Source of the DNA: Lottia gigantea | Taxonomy: Eukaryota > Mollusca > Gastropoda > Lottiidae | Reading direction: 5' to 3' | DNA length: 64,000 nucleotides | Assembly: GCF_000327385.1 (NCBI RefSeq) | Contig: NW_008708133.1 | Span: 1,360,657-1,424,656, forward strand | Shown here: positions 1 to 11,600 of the stretch, one piece after another | Layout of the letters: each line of letters begins with the position of its first letter | How positions within the stretch are numbered: the first letter of the stretch is position 1 | Notes under the pieces: generated by a model | What the model saw: the letters and a program-made list of their open reading frames with translations, nothing else | What the model was told of the DNA's origin: nothing | Databases searched by the model: none | Translations under genes and position numbers: made by a program

Positions 1-990
1 ATGAGTTATTGCCCTTGTTCTTGAAAACCGTTCAATTTTTAGCTTGTAAACACTCTAGAAGGCACAATTCTTGATGTATTTTGACGAAACTTTATGTTAG
101 TGTTCGTAATCACTCAAGGATAAATCCTTTTGAAAATCAGAAAAATCGAAAAAATATTTAGTATGAATTATTGCCCTTGTTCTTGAAAACGCTTTCAAAT
201 TTAGCTCTTAAACACTATAAGGCATGATTCTTGCTGGATTTTGACAAAACTTGGTAAAAAACACTCTACAAGTCACAATTCTTTACGGATATTGACAAAA
301 CTTGCTGAAATCTTTTATTATCACCCAAGGATAAACCCTTTTGAAAATCGATAAAATCGAAAAATATTTAATATGAGTTATTGCCCTTGTTCTTGAAACG
401 CTCGTAAACACTTTAGAAGGTGCAATTCATGGTGGATTTTGATGAAACTTGGATGGAGTGTTCGTAACGACCCAAGGATGAACCCTATTTAAAATAAGAT
501 AGAACGAAAAATAATTAGTATGAGTTATTGCCCTTGTTCTTGAAAACGCGTTCAATTTTTAGCTTGTAAACACTCTAGAAGGCACAATTCTTGACAGATT
601 TTATTGAAACTTGGCTTGAGTGTTTGTTATCACCCAGGGATATTGAAAATCAGAAAGATTGAAAAATATTTAGTATGAGTTATTGCCCATGTTCTTGAAA
701 ATAGTTCAATTTGTAGCTCGTAGAAACTGTAGAAGGCATGATTCTCGCGCTGAAGATTGAATATTTGTCTTCTAGAGTTTACACGAGCTAAAGATTGAAC
801 ACGTTTTCAAGAACAAGGGCAGTAACTCATACTCAATATTATTCAGTATCGCCCTAAAGAGTTCAAATGAAGTGTATAACTGAAGGTTGAATATTTAATA
901 CTGGTGATTGTTACTGTACTGCTAAATATTTTTATTCAAAATCAAAGCTGCCAGTGGGCGTATATTACCTTGCCTGGCAAGCTATCTTTA
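1..990. repeat. Dispersed repeat family 1, copy A (cut by window start)
   Basis: The stretch is built of imperfect ~160-170-bp units. Each unit carries GAGTTATTGCCCTTGTTC, then TAGCTCGTAAACACTCTAGAAGG and a GATTTTGACGAAACTTGG-like block. Near 750-830 the same unit appears in reverse complement, so the element can fold back. It ends with GTGGGCGTATATTACCTTGCC and GCAAGCTATCTTTA. Three further copies share this 3' end (near 13964, 31000 and 41342). The 5' end lies outside the window. No coding potential is seen. It is probably a non-autonomous mobile element, but the class is undecided. Confidence 0.75.
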
Positions 991-999
991 GGTATACTT

Positions 1000-1811
1000 A
1001 GTATGAACTTAGCTGTGCGTATAGTGATTGTATTGTGAACTAATTTGTCCCAATTGTTAAACATGATCTTTTTACTATGAACTACCTGCAGACCCCAAAC
1101 ATCAGATGCATACATTGCTATTTGTTTGACAATGTTGTTATATAGTTTTAAAAGAGTAGAGGTTGGAAGATGATCCGTGGTACTTATTTTTTGTCTTACA
1201 CTAAACCAAGCTCGCCTGGCTTTTGTACTTAGCTCGGTTATAGCGCATTTAAAAGTCGAGTTGTTTGATATACAAAGGCCTAAATAAGTATAAAAGGAGA
1301 CTATTTCGATTGAATAACTGTGGAAAGAAAAAACGGACCCGTGATCTTTTAACAGAATTGAAAATCATAATTTTGGATTTATCTAGATTAAGGTTGAACT
1401 TCCAGTCTGATTTATTGAGTTTTGAAGTCCAGTTGGTGTTCGGGAGAATAAAATATGGTCATCAGCAAAGGATAAATGAGATATATGTTTAACACCTGCA
1501 ATATAATCCGTTACTCCAGATTTAGTTTTAACTCTATAAGGGGGTATTAGAATAGAGGAAATCAAGTCTAAAATATTTCCTGATATATTGTGTTTTAAAA
1601 GTTTATTTCTAAGAACTTTCCCCCACACATTGTCAAACGCTTTAGAGAAGTCAACGAAACATATGTAAAGGGGTTGTTTTTTACTTTTGTATTTATTAAT
1701 AATTGTTTTTAAGAATAAAAATATTGTCAACGGTTCATTAGTCGTGGTACTTGTATCACTATATTCACAGTAAGCTTGGGTGGCACTGAACACGTATGTT
1801 GTAACTGTCAA
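1000..1811 (-). mobile_element. Decayed LINE, reverse transcriptase and C-terminal part
   Basis: Read on the minus strand, the segment encodes pieces of a non-LTR reverse transcriptase. Around 1690-1590 is the palm motif CFVDFSKAFDNVWGKVLRNK. Around 1470-1420 is SHLSFADDHILFSRTPTGLQ, where FADD is the catalytic box. Near 1400-1350 is a NLDKSKIMIFNS-like block. At 1245-1010 comes the thumb region, including ELSTKARRAWFSVRQ and a LYNNIVKQIAMYASDVWG-like stretch. The sequence between the palm and FADD motifs is shortened and the frame changes at least once, so this is a dead 5'-truncated copy. The sequence best fits the Jockey/CR1 group of LINEs. Family assignment is by motif only. Confidence 0.85.
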
Positions 1812-2983
1812 ATGTTGTAGTGCCCGAAACTAAACCTTGATTGTGTTATCTGGTTGTATGTTTTCTTCGCATCTTTGTGTTTTGTTCCGGTGTTTCTGCA
1901 TTAGAGGATCTGATACGAATTAACCACTTTTCAGCTGGTAATATGATCCCATTTACTCTACCAAATTGCGGTTCCAATTCAATTGGATTAACGTCAATAA
2001 AAGATTGGTGTTGGTGAGAAGATTAGTAAAGATATATCTTACTGACGTTCAGAGGGAAAGAGGAGTTCAACCTTTCCCCTCATCCCTTTCTGGTGCATTA
2101 TAGGCAGTATGAATTGTTTTATTATTTAAGATGGATTAAAAATTAAAACATCTTTATTGTCTACAACCCAATTTTTTTTAAGTGCCATTATACAACCCCA
2201 AAAATAGACGCATTGACTTAAAGTGTCGATATTGGGAGATGTCCATACATAAGTAGCAAAAAAAGCTTTTGTTCGCATAGAAATATGGAGGAGTAACGTT
2301 AGCTCTTTGGTAATAAGTCATAATGTCCTTCCGATTTGCAAACACTGTGTTGAGATCCGTATATACATTTCATATGTATACAAGAATATAAAAAAGATCG
2401 ACACGAATTGTTTGTAAATGTTATTTAATACAACATGTTGAAATATATCATTATTTACAAGTATCATAAAAAATAAAATTAAAATATCACAGACATATTT
2501 AAACAAAACAAATTTATTTATCAACTGGCTCCAAAAATAGTATAAACTAATGGCGTGGACATCGGGAATCTGGAATAAATAAATAAAGCATTCATCTATG
2601 GATGTAGGCTAATGTCCAAATAAGTATGTACTGCCTGATGTAAAGTGAGCTCGAGCTAATTATTATGCACATGAATTATAAACGATAAGGAAGTGTAACC
2701 AAAATATACACCCAACGCTGTTGATAAGTAATTCATTGAGTATTTGAAAATCAAATTATTTATCATTTCCGGAGATGCAGGAAATTAGGTTACGTGACTG
2801 TATATTTGTACTATGTGTATGCGCAAGTTTCTACGGCCAGTCTACAATCTTCAATATTGTGTTGAACACACGCAAGAATGAGATACGACAGCTTGAGACA
2901 GGTTATAAATTATGATGTTCAGCATATTTGAAGTGACAAAACATTATTAATTTGTAACAAATCTAACCTTTCAATATCTCCGA
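1812..2983. other. Intergenic, no gene seen
   Basis: This AT-rich spacer has only short random open frames. At about 2755-2801 is a fragment ending GAAATTAGGTTACGTGACTGTA. It matches the right end of the Tc1-like foldback elements found at 54.4 and 60.7 kb. Nothing else is recognisable. Confidence 0.5.
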
Positions 2984-3361
2984 TCAACCTCTTCTTCTAC
3001 CCCTGTCCCTCCTATCTCTACTCGATCTTCGCGAATCGCGTCGGCTTCTTCTACCCCATCCTCTCCTTTCTCTGGGCTGACGTCTATCTGGATATGCAGT
3101 TCGTTTTGGTCGATTGTGGTGAAAAAGGTCTGAAGCTTCAACAAAATCTGTTCCAGATTCATTATTGTTGTCGACATGGTGTGCTATAGAGCCACCGTTT
3201 CCTGCAAGTCGAGAACGTTGACTTCCTCGCCAACCACTCCCTCCATTACATCTGCTTTTAGATCTACTCCTCGCACGGCTTGAAGATCTACTCCAACTAC
3301 CGACTAAAACTATCAAACATGTCAGGAATACGACGAATAAACAGATTTTACTAAGATTCAT
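2984..3361 (-). CDS. Small secreted Arg/Ser-rich protein, 125 aa
   Basis: I do not recognise a named family. The 125-residue frame starts with a clear signal peptide: MNLSKICLFVVFLTCLIVLV, with likely cleavage near residues 22-26. The mature part is very basic. Residues ~25-40 are Ser/Arg repeats, the middle is mixed and contains SIAHHVDNNNES, and the last ~40 residues are dominated by Arg (RRSRRDSRRSSRDRRDRGRR). A TATA box lies about 50 bp upstream of the ATG, giving a very short leader. A paralogue with a similar signal peptide and Arg-rich end lies head-to-head at 5388. Such proteins could act in secreted matrices or in binding acidic polymers, but that is inference. It appears to be a single-exon gene. 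Confidence 0.65.
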   Translation of the reverse strand: MNLSKICLFVVFLTCLIVLVGSWSRSSSRARSRSKSRCNGGSGWRGSQRSRLAGNGGSIAHHVDNNNESGTDFVEASDLFHHNRPKRTAYPDRRQPRERRGWGRRSRRDSRRSSRDRRDRGRRRG

Positions 3362-3409
3362 CTTACTTTTAGTATACAGCCACTGTTGTGACTAAAAGTT
3401 TGAGCATTG

Positions 3410-3417
3410 TTTATATA
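3410..3417 (-). promoter_or_regulatory. TATA box of the secreted Arg-rich gene
   Basis: The minus strand reads TATATAAA about 49-56 bp upstream of the ATG. The paralogue at 5388 has a TATA-like box at the same distance, which supports both as promoters. Confidence 0.5.
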
Positions 3418-3420
3418 TGC

Positions 3421-4077
3421 TCTATAATGGTGTCACCAGGTTATCATAGAGGGGTGTCCCGGAATAAAATGTAATGTAAGCAGGATTTCTACGTTGTATT
3501 ATTTCCTATATTGCAATAAATGTTGACTTGAACACGGATGTAAAATAGGCCTAATGCGTAGATCCCGTTTAAGCATTTCATCCGTAATGTTGTGACAATT
3601 TAAAAATGTAAATAACGAAATATAATTAATAACCTTCATCTTCATGTTGGTATATTATAAATGATAAGTGAGTTGAGGGCCAGATTATTGTGTAAAATAA
3701 ACCATTTAGTCAATGAAGGTATTTTTATACAACTTTCACACAACAAATTTGCAATATTTATAGTCGTGTTAGTATGAAATCAACCCAAAACATCGAAAGA
3801 GAAATGTCTGTTCACTATCATATTATCATCATTATATTTCTTCTGTGAATGAATGTTGGTAAAACCATTAGCGATTTTTCACTAATGAAATGAATGAATG
3901 AAAAAAAATACTATAAAAGATTTCTCTGCACGGTAAATTTTTCTTTAATCAAATGAACTCACTAAAGCTACTCTATTAAGCAGTTACCGATGTATCCATG
4001 GCACTTGCAAAAAATAAGTTTGGCTTTCTTGTCCTTATTGTAAGAAATTAAGTAAGTAAAAGCTCTGTAGGCTTAAG
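3421..4077. other. Intergenic, no gene seen
   Basis: AT-rich spacer between the two divergent Arg-rich genes. It has a short GAATGAATGAAA-type simple repeat near 3885-3905 and no coding or RNA signal. Confidence 0.4.
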
Positions 4078-4367
4078 CTAAGATTCCATATACGCCTCAT
4101 GAGGATGCGTCATGCGGACATAAATGGCCCTTACACAAAATACGTCACATTTGGCAGATCTCCACGCGGAAAGACGTCCGGAAGCGTCAAAAATCGCTAA
4201 TCGGCGATTTTTTTTTTTTTTTTTTTTTTTTGACGCATGACGGAGACCTTTTGACGGATACTGTTTCCGCATATATGGAATCATACCCTCTTAAACCAAC
4301 CATTTCGATTTTTAACGCATGACGCATGACGATGACGGATCCGCATGACACGTATATGGAATCTTAG
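4078..4367. mobile_element. MITE-like element with 17-bp perfect terminal inverted repeats
   Basis: The left end CTAAGATTCCATATACG is matched exactly in reverse complement by the right end CGTATATGGAATCTTAG. The 290-bp body is rich in GACGCATGACG motifs and holds a run of about 22 T. There is no coding capacity. A target-site duplication is not obvious (TTAAG on the left, TTTTA on the right), so the superfamily is left open. It sits midway between the two divergent Arg-rich genes. Confidence 0.75.
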
Positions 4368-5335
4368 TTTTATTTAACATTACTAAAATATTATTCATCT
4401 ATTAACATTGAGTAAAGACTTGAAACATTTGCTCATTCGTCAAATAGTGATATACTATAGTGTACAAAATCAGGTATTACAAGGAGACCTGCAAACGCTT
4501 AATAACAGTCATGATAAGATGATCAGGATATGGTGATACTTGATTATCTTGTTGTCATCATAATTAATGTAATAATAAACAAAGTCTATTCACCATCATT
4601 CATTATCATATTGTACGTACTCATGCAATTCTGCATTTTACTTCACTCATTAATCATTCCCACTTGAACCATTATCTTTGCAAAAAACAATTATTCCATC
4701 AACTGTTTGCTAGAATGGACTATTCTTCAGGAATGCATTGCAGAATCTCCATGTATAAGCATCTTTAAATCACATTTTACTGTGCCAAAGAATTTTACTT
4801 TACGTTCCAAATCACTACAGATTATTCAAAGAAAGCTTATAATCGTTTACACTGATTATATTAAGTATTACTGTGCCTATTATGAAGATGACCTATAAGA
4901 TGCATGCGACTATTCTATATTATGTAGAATATTCGTACCATCATTTGATGGTTTAACATATACTTTACTGTCACATGCAAACTGCATAATATCCTTCCCA
5001 CGGTGACCAAGATTTAGATGGAGATATAAAAAGAATTATTATTTGTTAACAATTCAAGTAATATCACTAGTCAATGATGCACTAGTGAAAATGAAGTATG
5101 AAGTATTGAACAATAAGATTGCTTGTTGGAATGAATCTCTAATTTAATTATTCTAAACTCTTACTTAATTTGAAGCATAAAATGTGTCAAGGCATTATTG
5201 CATACAAAGTGTGCAGCTTCACGGATGCTGGTAAAAAAAATAAGGTCAATGTCATGAAGGCATAACAAATAAATTAAACGTAATAAGTTTGTTGATGTAA
5301 TGTAGAATCCGGGAACCAACACAAACAGACGAGGA
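4368..5335. other. Intergenic, no gene seen
   Basis: AT-rich spacer leading into the promoter of the second Arg-rich gene. The short frame at 4707-4898 has no recognisable features and is not called. Confidence 0.4.
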
Positions 5336-5343
5336 TATATAAG
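5336..5343 (+). promoter_or_regulatory. TATA box of the second Arg-rich gene
   Basis: TATATAAG lies 45-52 bp upstream of the ATG at 5388, mirroring the spacing in the paralogue. Confidence 0.5.
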
Positions 5344-5387
5344 TTAACCCATTTCACCCACAGCATTACTTATTGTATCGATTGAAG

Positions 5388-5765
5388 ATGAATCTATTAA
5401 GAATCAGTATATTGGTGGTATTTCTGACCGTGACTCTTCTAATTAGCCGTCACGAGGGTACTAAGATAGACACAAATAGCAAGACCAGAATGGACCGAGA
5501 TAGCTCCCGTGGCAATGTTGGCTATAGAGATAACGCAAGAAAACGAGGGCAAGGCGGACAAGGTAAACAATCAGTGGGGCTCCTAGAAATTGGAATTGAT
5601 GCCGAAATAGAAGATTAAGAAGCAATGGACTTAATTGCTCACGATATCGTAAAATGTAGAGTGAGGCGACATCGAGATCCAAGACGTGATGGAGGTCATA
5701 GAGATAGACAGAAGGAGAGGAGAGATAGACATGGTAGACCGAATAGGTCAAACGGTCGGAGGGGG
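5388..5765 (+). pseudogene. Second secreted Arg-rich gene, reading frame interrupted
   Basis: The frame opens at 5388 with MNLLRISILVVFLTVTLL, a signal peptide close to that of the gene at 2984-3361 (shared MNL and VVFLT). It stops at 5616-5618 after 76 residues. Beyond the stop, the same phase resumes at 5625 with MDLIAHDIVKCRVRRHRDPR and runs Arg-rich to a TAA at 5763-5765. This second part resembles the paralogue's SIAHH segment and Arg-rich tail. The segment just before the stop matches the paralogue better in another frame, so a small indel is likely. It is either a recent pseudogene or a 76-residue shortened protein. Promoter and signal peptide still look intact. Confidence 0.55.
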
Positions 5766-7571
5766 TAATTCATAGAATGCAGTAACATTTCCTGTGTCAA
5801 CTCTTTTGATATTCTCAAAAACAATTAACAATAGGAAAATAAGGGTATATTTTATACGTATCCAGGAAGATATACTAAGAACAATTTGTTCTATTTTGCG
5901 GTGGAATAAAACAATATTTGAAGCAATATAAATCTTAAACTAAAGTGAACTGTTCGCGTTTATCTTTTGAATAGTGGTATAGGTATCAGTTCATAAGATG
6001 ATAAACACAGTCATAGGGATAATTTTCTCAAGCTTAAACATTTTGTGATGCCGAATGTGGATGTGTATATTACTTATATGCATTAAATGTTTTAAATTCT
6101 TTCATGCACTATATATATATCATTTCGTTTTTAAAATGTATTCTTTTTTTCTAACGTTACTGTCTCATTTGTTTGGTAAAAAAACATAGGCCCTAGTTAC
6201 TAATGTACAATTTTGTTTCAATAGGTTTGATTGCAAGATAGCGCGAATAGAATTTGCCTTATATAAGATCTATCCAGATCAACGTTTTTGAAGCTTGAGT
6301 TGTCCACTATAAATAAAACGAATCGTGATAGTGGAAACCTAGCATTACAAAAACAGAAAGCAACGACCTTTTAGCCCCCCTACCTTGTATGCATATCAGC
6401 ATATATTTTTAATGATTTTTTATAACTTTAATATGACCTGTGTTTTCGTTATTCAGTTTTATATTATTCTTACTTATATATTATGATATGAAGTATCTAA
6501 ACCAGACATATCACTTTGAATGTTATAATTCGCTTGATAATTCTCAAATGGCTCTGGGTCAAATTTGAAAATTTGACTTCGGTAAAGATAGGGCTAGGCG
6601 ATATAATCAATACCTGAGGGCTTAACCGATATCGACGGAGAGGTTTACGATTAGGCTACGTATATGTAATGTATAATTATAATCTAACTAATACGTGATT
6701 AGAATTGTAGTTATTTGGATTGTGTAGGCAAGGGAAAATTTAAAAAATGATGTCGAATTACACTAAGGTAAAAAAAAAACATTTTTATCATGCTCTATCA
6801 CGCGACCATAGAAGAATATGACGAACGAAACAGAGGATTTCAATATAACATGTATGCTTTGAAATGAAACATAGTTAAACTTAAATAGGTATTACAGGTC
6901 AGAAACTCGGAGCTTGCTAATGACAATTTATTGGATATGGTTATTGGCTAAGCACCTTGTGATTATTCATAGAAGAGTTCCACCTCACACATCATGTCCC
7001 ATCTCCAAGGGAATGATCTGATTTTTTGCAGTTCAAGCCGATTCATTTGTTTAGATTAATTCAAGATTTGTGAGTAGAATCATTGATTAAAATTTTTCTC
7101 AAATCATTCAGTTTGTGCTGACCCTTCCTTTGTTGTATTTATATCCTTGTAAAATATTTGTAGAAAATATGGACGTCAAAAATTTTTATATAAAAATTTC
7201 GTTGGTAAGTATTGTACAAGCAAATATTTTAGTTGGTAAGTTTTGTACAAGCAAAAATTATGCTGAAGCACAGTACGGCGAAGTCATCGAAATATTTTGT
7301 GCGTGCGTAAATCGCTTATCTCAAACGCATATTGACGCATTCAGAAGCATTTGCCGTGTCGTGTTTTCTCACTTAAGCTTTCTTTTATGGCGTATTAGAA
7401 GCGTTTATAGGGGAAATGGTAGAATAGATATCGGATGCGCTATTATAGCGTTAAAGTAAAGAAAACCTTATAAAGTATGCTGGATTGTCGTCCAGAACAC
7501 CTGAAAAACGTCTACGTCTAGGTATATACGTCAACTTGAATAGGGTATTTGATCGACATAGATCAAAGTAC
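5766..7571. other. Intergenic, no gene seen
   Basis: An AATAAA near 5905 could end the transcript of the preceding gene. The rest is AT-rich with a short (AT)n near 6110. The 114-codon frame at 7115-7459 has no domain, signal peptide or homologue I recognise and is left uncalled. Confidence 0.4.
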
Positions 7572-8530
7572 GTTAGGTCTGTTCCCACGCGCTTCCACAG
7601 AGCTGCCGTATTTTGAATCTCAACCTAGACAGTTGTTATCTCAGTAAGTCAGTCTATCCCCTATTTGTGCCACAATGTGGGGATGGGGGGCTGGTGCCAC
7701 CACAGCTTTATTTTGACGTATACCCATTAAAATTTTTAGCTGTTAAGCCGTCTTCACAAATACGTACGTCAGGATTGTATAGGTCAAACGAATGCGAAAC
7801 TGTGTACGATTCGCGAAAAGGGGTGGTCAAACATTCGTACGTTTCCATATGTACATTCCGTGGGCCAGTCCGTATTAGATAACCAGACAACCGTAAGAAA
7901 TTATTGATTTCATATTCTTCACACAAACACCTTTCAGTAAATACCAAACACAACAAGTCAATGAAATGGACGCCTTTTCCAGGTCTCCACTGAAAGAAGA
8001 TATTAAAAACATATCACATCACGTCCGCTGAAAATAATTTAAATATCATAAATATATGATGCAAGCAGACAGTATATCCTACAAGGTCATTTTGGTAGGG
8101 GGGTGGTTTGCACGCCCTTTTTCTCTGAAAATCTATCTTGAAATTTTCTATTTTCATTTTAGCTGCTAGGGTAGCCATCTTCAAGGAGCTTAAGGACTTT
8201 CCAAACTTTAGTCTTATCATATAGGGCACTGTTCTGTTGCACCAAAGAAATTAATTTCTCGGTATCGTCATCGTGAAGTTTTATATCACCATTCCTTGAC
8301 ATTGAAATATTCAGGATTTAACGTATACGTCAGATTTATCGAGCGTCAAAAAATGTAACAATTCTCATTTTTTTCGGACTGAAAGTTTGACGTATACGAT
8401 TTTTTTCGACGTACATCTATGTGTGACCACACGGATGCAATCCAATAGGTTCCATTTGATTTAGTTACGTATTCAACTGACGGATTGAAAAACAGACGCT
8501 TGACGTACGTATGTGTGACCACAGCCTAAC
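7572..8530. mobile_element. Probable DNA-transposon remnant with imperfect terminal inverted repeats
   Basis: The left end reads GTTAGGTCTGTTCCCACGC. The right end, in reverse complement, reads GTTAGGCTGTGGTCACAC. Inside, GTGTGACCACA and ACGTACGTC motifs recur near both ends. There is no transposase-like frame. The CTGTGGTCACAC-type end resembles non-autonomous hAT-like or similar elements. I could not find a convincing target-site duplication, so both class and borders are tentative. Confidence 0.4.
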
Positions 8531-8692
8531 AAAACTAACTGGAAACATATTCTAAATGCATAAGCGTATTCGACGAATTTTTCATTCGTTGGGTGAAGCT
8601 ATCCCGAAAACACTTGCTCTACTAGGTATATACCTGCTTAATTGTCAATGTATTTGAAATTGGACTAATAATATTTTTTTCAGATAAATGTA

Positions 8693-11600
8693 ATGGTGAC
8701 ATGTTTTGTACTCTCCACGGCGCTGTATTATATGATATACCATAAGACTGTGCACAAATATTTATCATCTATAGAATACCTACAGAATAGATCGTCAACC
8801 GTATTATTGATTGAAAAAAATGAAACAATACAGTTAGACAATTTGCAACCTTGTCCAAAGACATCACCATATCTTAGTAAGAGTTTCCTGTATTTTACAT
8901 TTTCGGAAAGGGGATTATAATTGATTTTTATTTTCATTCCAGCACGACACTAAAAGCACCGCTTTATAAATCAAACAATAGTTTCAGTTTAATTATCTCA
9001 TTTTTCAGTTGGTGATTTTGCCTTTCACCATTTTAAAGGCAACCTGAAAGATATTGAGAAATTACATAATGAACCATGGAAACCTGGTGGACGTTTTAAA
9101 CCAAACACCTGTAAAGCTGATCAGAAAGTTGCAATAGTCATAGCTTACAGAGACAGGCGGAAACATTTATTAGACTTTTTATATAATATTTTACCCATGT
9201 TAAAGAGACAACAGTTGGATTTTACCATTTTTGTTGTTGAACAGGTACGTGATATTTGTTTTTTTATAATGAAACAATACATGCACTTACTAATCTCTAA
9301 ACAGGGGTATGTTCCAGAATGTGTGAAATAATACAATTAAAATATCGATCATAACTGTATGTAAAAATGTTTAAAACAGACTGGTCTGAAATTTAAAACT
9401 CGATGTTTTTTTTTTTTTTGGAGGGCTATTTTTGGCAGTATCAATTAGAATGTATGAGGGGACGTAATTTGGTTTGAGGGTGGGTAAAAAAAAAATTTCT
9501 TCAATACTACAGTTAAAGCTCAAAACCTCTTATTGGTCAATTTGATTGAATTGTGAAATTGAAATTCTACATGTCCTGCAACGGGTACTAGTATCATAGA
9601 AGAATTCCGTAACGAATCATAGTCCAATCCAAGTGGGCTAACCAGATAGTCTGATTCAAGTGGGCTAATCAGACAGTCCCATTCGATTGGGCTAACCAGA
9701 CAGTAGGCTAACATCCAAGTGAGATAACCAGACAGAAACATTCTAGTGAGCTAACCAGACAGTAACATTCTAGTGAGCTAACCAGACAGTAACATTCTAG
9801 TGAGCTAACCAGGCAGTAACATTCAAGTGAGCTTACCAGACAATAACATTCACGTGAGCTTACTAGACAATAACATTCTAGTGAGCTAACCAGACAGTAA
9901 CATTCTAGTGAGCTAACCAGACAGTAACATTCAAGTGAGCTAACCAGACAGAAACATTCAAGTGAGCTAACCAAACAGTAACATTCAAGTAATCTTACCA
10001 GACAGCAACTTTCAACTGAGCTAACCAGACAATAACATTCAAGTGAGCTAACCAGACAGTAACATTCAAGTGAGCTAACCCTTACCCTTGTTTTTTCACC
10101 AATACCTCTATAATAATGCCAAATTTCCAAAAACAGAAACATGTTGTGTGGCAGCTGCAATATCATGTACTGTCTGTCATAAACAATATATTGGTGAAAC
10201 AAAAAAAACAAATTAAGAACACGATTCAATGGCCATAGATTCGATATAAATCATAATCTTGACAAATCTGTGGCTAAACATTTTAACCAGTCAGATCACA
10301 CTATAATAATGCCGAATTACACCTATTGAAAAACTTCATGAACAAAGCGCTATCCCAACAAGAACCTACAGACTTCTTCGAGAAAATTTCTGGATAGACA
10401 AATTGAAAACAATACAGGCAAATGGTCTTAATGTCCACATGGATTATCAAGTTATTCCATTTGTTGTATTTTTCAGTAGCACAGCCTGCCAAGCCATACC
10501 AATTTTTAAGGAACTGAACAGGGAAATCCAACAAAAATTCCCTGATATATTTCAAAAAGATTTAGTTATAGCTTTTAAACGCAATAAGAATCTTAATGAT
10601 ATTTTAGTCCATGGTAGACTTAAACCCATAGTTCAATAGAACTTTTATATCAGTATATGTAATTATATATATATGTATATTTTATTTGGTTCCTCTCCAT
10701 TTTAATTTAATACTCTCTCTTCAGTTCATAGGATGTTGGTCACAGAAACGACGAACTTCATTCACATTAATATATATATTCTATTATTTTAGAATTATTT
10801 CATTTGTAATTAGTATTACTTTATAATTTGATTTCATTACTTTTTAAAAATCAAGTTGATGTAGCTGAATTTTCACCTCAGCTTGTGCTTTCGTAAATTC
10901 AATTATATGTTGTTGTTACAACCACTCTTACCTAACATTCAAACTAGCTAACCAAAGGTTAGAAATATCTTAATCAAAGCGATTGCACCGTGTTTTGAAT
11001 ATTATTTGTCACAAAAAGAATTAGCAGAACAGAATATTTTTGGCTATTTTATATATTATATAATTTTTATTTCTCTTTTTGTGCTTGAACAGGCTGGTAC
11101 AGAAATGTTTAACCGTGGATTATTGATGAACGTCGGTGTGCTAGAGTCATTAAAGATAGATAATTATACCTGTTTTATATTTCACGATGTTGATATGTAT
11201 CCCATTCACGACTTTAACTTATATAAATGTGAAGATAAACCCAAACATATGGCTGTGGCTTTACAGAAGTCTCATTTTCAGTAAGTTTCCCCAAAAAATC
11301 AAAAAGTCAATTGAAAAGCGTAGTGTTTTCTTCTACGTTGGATTAATTGCTGACGAGTCTGAAAAAAATAATGTAAATTGAATAAAAGAAAGAATAGAGA
11401 TTTATATTGATAAAGATATATTTTTTAATGTTAAACTTGTCTCGATCCAAGTGTAGACTAGTTAGGACGCAGGTTGATATACATTTTGTTTGAAGATTGA
11501 AACTTTAAGTAATAACATGTTTCAGGTTCTGTATTAAAATGTCTAGATGTAATGTATATATTATTTCTTTATGTCTCTATATAGATTACTTTTTGAAGGA

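Noticed and set aside
7115-7459. 114-codon open frame
   Set aside because: No signal, domain or codon evidence. Open frames of this size are expected in 64 kb.
9708-10229. 173-residue open frame (minus strand) made of CLVSSLECY repeats
   Set aside because: Product of the 27-bp minisatellite (9 codons per unit) inside an intron of the opposite-strand gene.
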